Shown here piece after piece: positions 4,723-5,879 of a stretch of 5,879 bases of DNA. Under the pieces are notes generated by a model. That model was not told where the DNA came from and made no database searches. It was given only the letters and a program-made list of their open reading frames with translations. Source of the DNA: Phycisphaerales bacterium (GTDB lineage Bacteria; Planctomycetota; Phycisphaerae; Phycisphaerales; UBA1924); contig JAUXUZ010000012.1 in assembly GCA_030680655.1 (NCBI GenBank), positions 1-5,879 of the forward strand, written 5' to 3'. How positions within the stretch are numbered: the stretch's first letter is position 1; each line of letters starts with the position of its first letter. Made by a program: the position numbers and the translations under genes.

Positions 4723-5879
4723 TCACTCCGGCGCTGCCAACCGCATGGCCTTGATCTGCGCGTTCGAGATTCCCACCGTCCCAACCTCTCCCCGGCTCAC
4801 CCACCGAGTCACCACGCGCTTCCGCGTGCACACCACCGCCACCGCCGAGAACACCGCAAACTCCACACGCCGGTGTGTCGTCTGGTGCGTGAACGCCCCG
4901 ATCTTCTTCAAGCTCCCCGGATCAACCGACCGCATCTGCGCAAACGCCCGCAGCTCGTCGGCAGAAATCTCACCGTCACGCTCCAGCGTCGGGCACTGCC
5001 ACATGCTCGCCCACATCCCTTTCGGTGGCCGCTGCTCCAGCAGAAACCGCCCCTGCTTGTCCCGCACCACCAGCGTCGCGCACCGAACCGTCGGCGTTGC
5101 TTTCGCTTTCTTTGGTGCGGGAATCCGATCCTGCGTCCCCTCCGCGAACGCCTTGCACCACTTCTTGAGCGGGCACGCGGGGCAATCGGGCTTCGCTGGC
5201 GGTGCTGCGCAGATCGATGCCCCCAGTTCCATCAGCCCCTCGTTGAACCGGCCCGGCTTCTCTGCCACCTCGACCAATTCCTCCGCCCGCGACCACGCAA
5301 ACTCCGCTGCCGGCTTCGGCTCGACAAGGTCGTGGCGGCCCTCGAGGCGCAGCAGCACACGCGTGACGTTGCCATCCACCAGCGGCGTCCGCTCCCCGAA
5401 GACGATCGACGCCAGCGACCCCGCGGTGTACCGTCCGATGCCCGGCAGCGTCGCGAGCGTCGCCGCCGTGCCGGGCACAACCCCGCCGTGCTCGGCCACC
5501 ACCGCTTTGGCCGCGGCGTGCAGGCTGCGAGCGCGGCGGTAGTACCCCAGCCCCGACCAGAGCGCGAGCACGTCGCCCTCGTCAGCAGCGGCGAGGGCGG
5601 CGACGGTCGGGAAGCGGGCGATGAACCGCTCGTACTTGGGGATGACGCGCGAGAGCTGCGTCTGCTGGGCCATCGACTCGGCCACAAGGTTGTGGTACGG
5701 GTCGCGCGGCGTCGGCGGTTGCGAGAAGTCCGTCCGCCAGGGGAGCGGCCGGACGGCCTTCTCGAACCAAGTGGTGAGGGCGCGGGTTACGGCTTTGTCG
5801 CGTTTGAGTGAAGCCGAAGAACCCTCACCCGGCCTTGCAAAGCCTCGGCCACCCTCTCCCGCTGCGCGGGCGAGGGAGG
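4723..5879 (-). CDS. mutY: A/G-specific adenine glycosylase MutY, 5' end unresolved at window edge
   Basis: Base-excision repair glycosylase that removes adenine opposite 8-oxoguanine. At least 384 codons are open. Conserved N-terminal features run from TWFEKAVRPLPWR (TGG at 5769-5767) through RDPYHNLVAESMAQQTQ, with the catalytic Glu (5679-5677), then LWSGLGYY, the helix-hairpin-helix LPGIGRYTAGS and VDGNVTRVLLR with the catalytic Asp (5376-5374). Four cysteines for a [4Fe-4S] cluster follow, at 5211-5209, 5184-5182, 5175-5173 and 5157-5155. Their spacing is C-X8-C-X2-C-X5-C instead of the usual C-X6-C-X2-C-X5-C. The C-terminal Nudix-like 8-oxoG-recognition domain shows RFLLEQRPPKGMWASMWQ and FTHQTTHRRVEF. 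A GTG at 5685 would start only two residues before the catalytic Glu and remove conserved sequence, so it is rejected. Between it and the right edge there is no in-frame ATG, GTG, TTG or CTG, and no stop. The frame runs on through the edge repeat, so the true start lies outside or is non-standard. Confidence 0.93.
   Translation of the reverse strand, partial: SLARAAGEGGRGFARPGEGSSASLKRDKAVTRALTTWFEKAVRPLPWRTDFSQPPTPRDPYHNLVAESMAQQTQLSRVIPKYERFIARFPTVAALAAADEGDVLALWSGLGYYRRARSLHAAAKAVVAEHGGVVPGTAATLATLPGIGRYTAGSLASIVFGERTPLVDGNVTRVLLRLEGRHDLVEPKPAAEFAWSRAEELVEVAEKPGRFNEGLMELGASICAAPPAKPDCPACPLKKWCKAFAEGTQDRIPAPKKAKATPTVRCATLVVRDKQGRFLLEQRPPKGMWASMWQCPTLERDGEISADELRAFAQMRSVDPGSLKKIGAFTHQTTHRRVEFAVFSAVAVVCTRKRVVTRWVSRGEVGTVGISNAQIKAMRLAAPE
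5821..5879. repeat. GC-rich dispersed intergenic repeat (REP-like) with stem-loop, cut by window edge
   Basis: This element has two similar pieces, ACCCTCACCC (5821-5830) and ACCCTCTCCC (5851-5860). They flank a near-palindrome GGCCTTGCAAAGCC (5831-5844) and TCGGCC. The right part forms a stem-loop: CCCTCTCCCGC (5852-5862) pairs with GCGGGCGAGGG (5866-5876) in 10 of 11 positions around the loop TGC. Sequences of the CCCTC(A/T)CCC...GCGGGCGAGGG kind are a familiar class of multicopy intergenic repeat in GC-rich bacterial genomes and often get translated as spurious N-terminal extensions. That it is multicopy here is inference from this resemblance, since only one partial copy is in view. It overlaps the open frame of mutY. 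Confidence 0.55.

Noticed and set aside
3462..4784. 440-codon open frame on the minus strand, antisense to the aminotransferase
   Set aside because: The plus-strand frame has all PLP-enzyme motifs. The antisense product is Arg/His/Gln-rich with no family signature, and it overlaps the mutY 3' end.
4723..5685. mutY starting at the GTG at 5685-5683
   Set aside because: It would delete the conserved WR...DPY segment and leave the catalytic Glu as residue 3, so it is an artefact of having no upstream start codon.
4706..5811. Long plus-strand open frames (4706-5542 and 4873-5811) over mutY
   Set aside because: They are antisense to MutY, whose catalytic, Fe-S and Nudix-like motifs are all intact. 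The products are Arg/Pro/Ser-rich without domains.

Overview
The window is about 5.9 kb of GC-rich DNA that is almost wholly coding. It reads as ordinary chromosomal housekeeping sequence, with no mobile element, CRISPR array, tRNA, rRNA or phage gene. The base composition, a DEAH-box HrpA helicase beside an MscS channel, a spermidine-acetyltransferase-like GNAT, a tiny PLDc_N membrane protein and the apparent lack of Shine-Dalgarno sequences would fit a planctomycete, perhaps of class Phycisphaerae. That placement is inference from general impression and not a database result; a proteobacterium or another GC-rich bacterium is not excluded.

Layout. Positions 1-3040 hold three genes on the minus strand, in transcription order: a GNAT N-acetyltransferase (3040-2552), an MscS-family mechanosensitive channel (2503-1310) and the N-terminal third of an HrpA-type ATP-dependent RNA helicase (1300-1, running off the left edge). 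Gaps are 48 bp and 9 bp, so they could be one transcription unit. A 39-bp divergent intergenic region (3041-3079) separates the GNAT from a plus-strand gene for a 56-residue, two-helix PLDc_N membrane protein (3080-3250). After 49 bp comes a 469-residue DegT/DnrJ/EryC1/StrS-type PLP aminotransferase (3300-4709). It converges, across only 13 bp, with an A/G-specific adenine glycosylase MutY on the minus strand (4723 to the right edge). The last 59 bp are a GC-rich inverted-repeat element of the dispersed intergenic type, and mutY stays open in frame through it.

How the genes work together. No single pathway is evident: RNA helicase/translation quality control, osmotic safety valve, small-molecule acetylation, sugar or cyclitol amination, and oxidative-damage repair. 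The DegT enzyme is an orphan here, without nucleotide-sugar or glycosyltransferase neighbours.

Most worth a second look: (i) a symmetrical divergent promoter in which TACGAT lies exactly 5 nt before the ATG on both strands and forms a 7-bp inverted repeat, with similar TANNNT boxes before the other starts, suggesting leaderless transcripts; (ii) a MutY iron-sulfur loop spaced C-X8-C-X2-C-X5-C where C-X6-C-X2-C-X5-C is usual; (iii) an apparent insertion of about 25 residues before the phosphate-binding NGT motif of the DegT enzyme; (iv) mutY reading without a start codon into a repeat. I see no convincing new multi-gene system.
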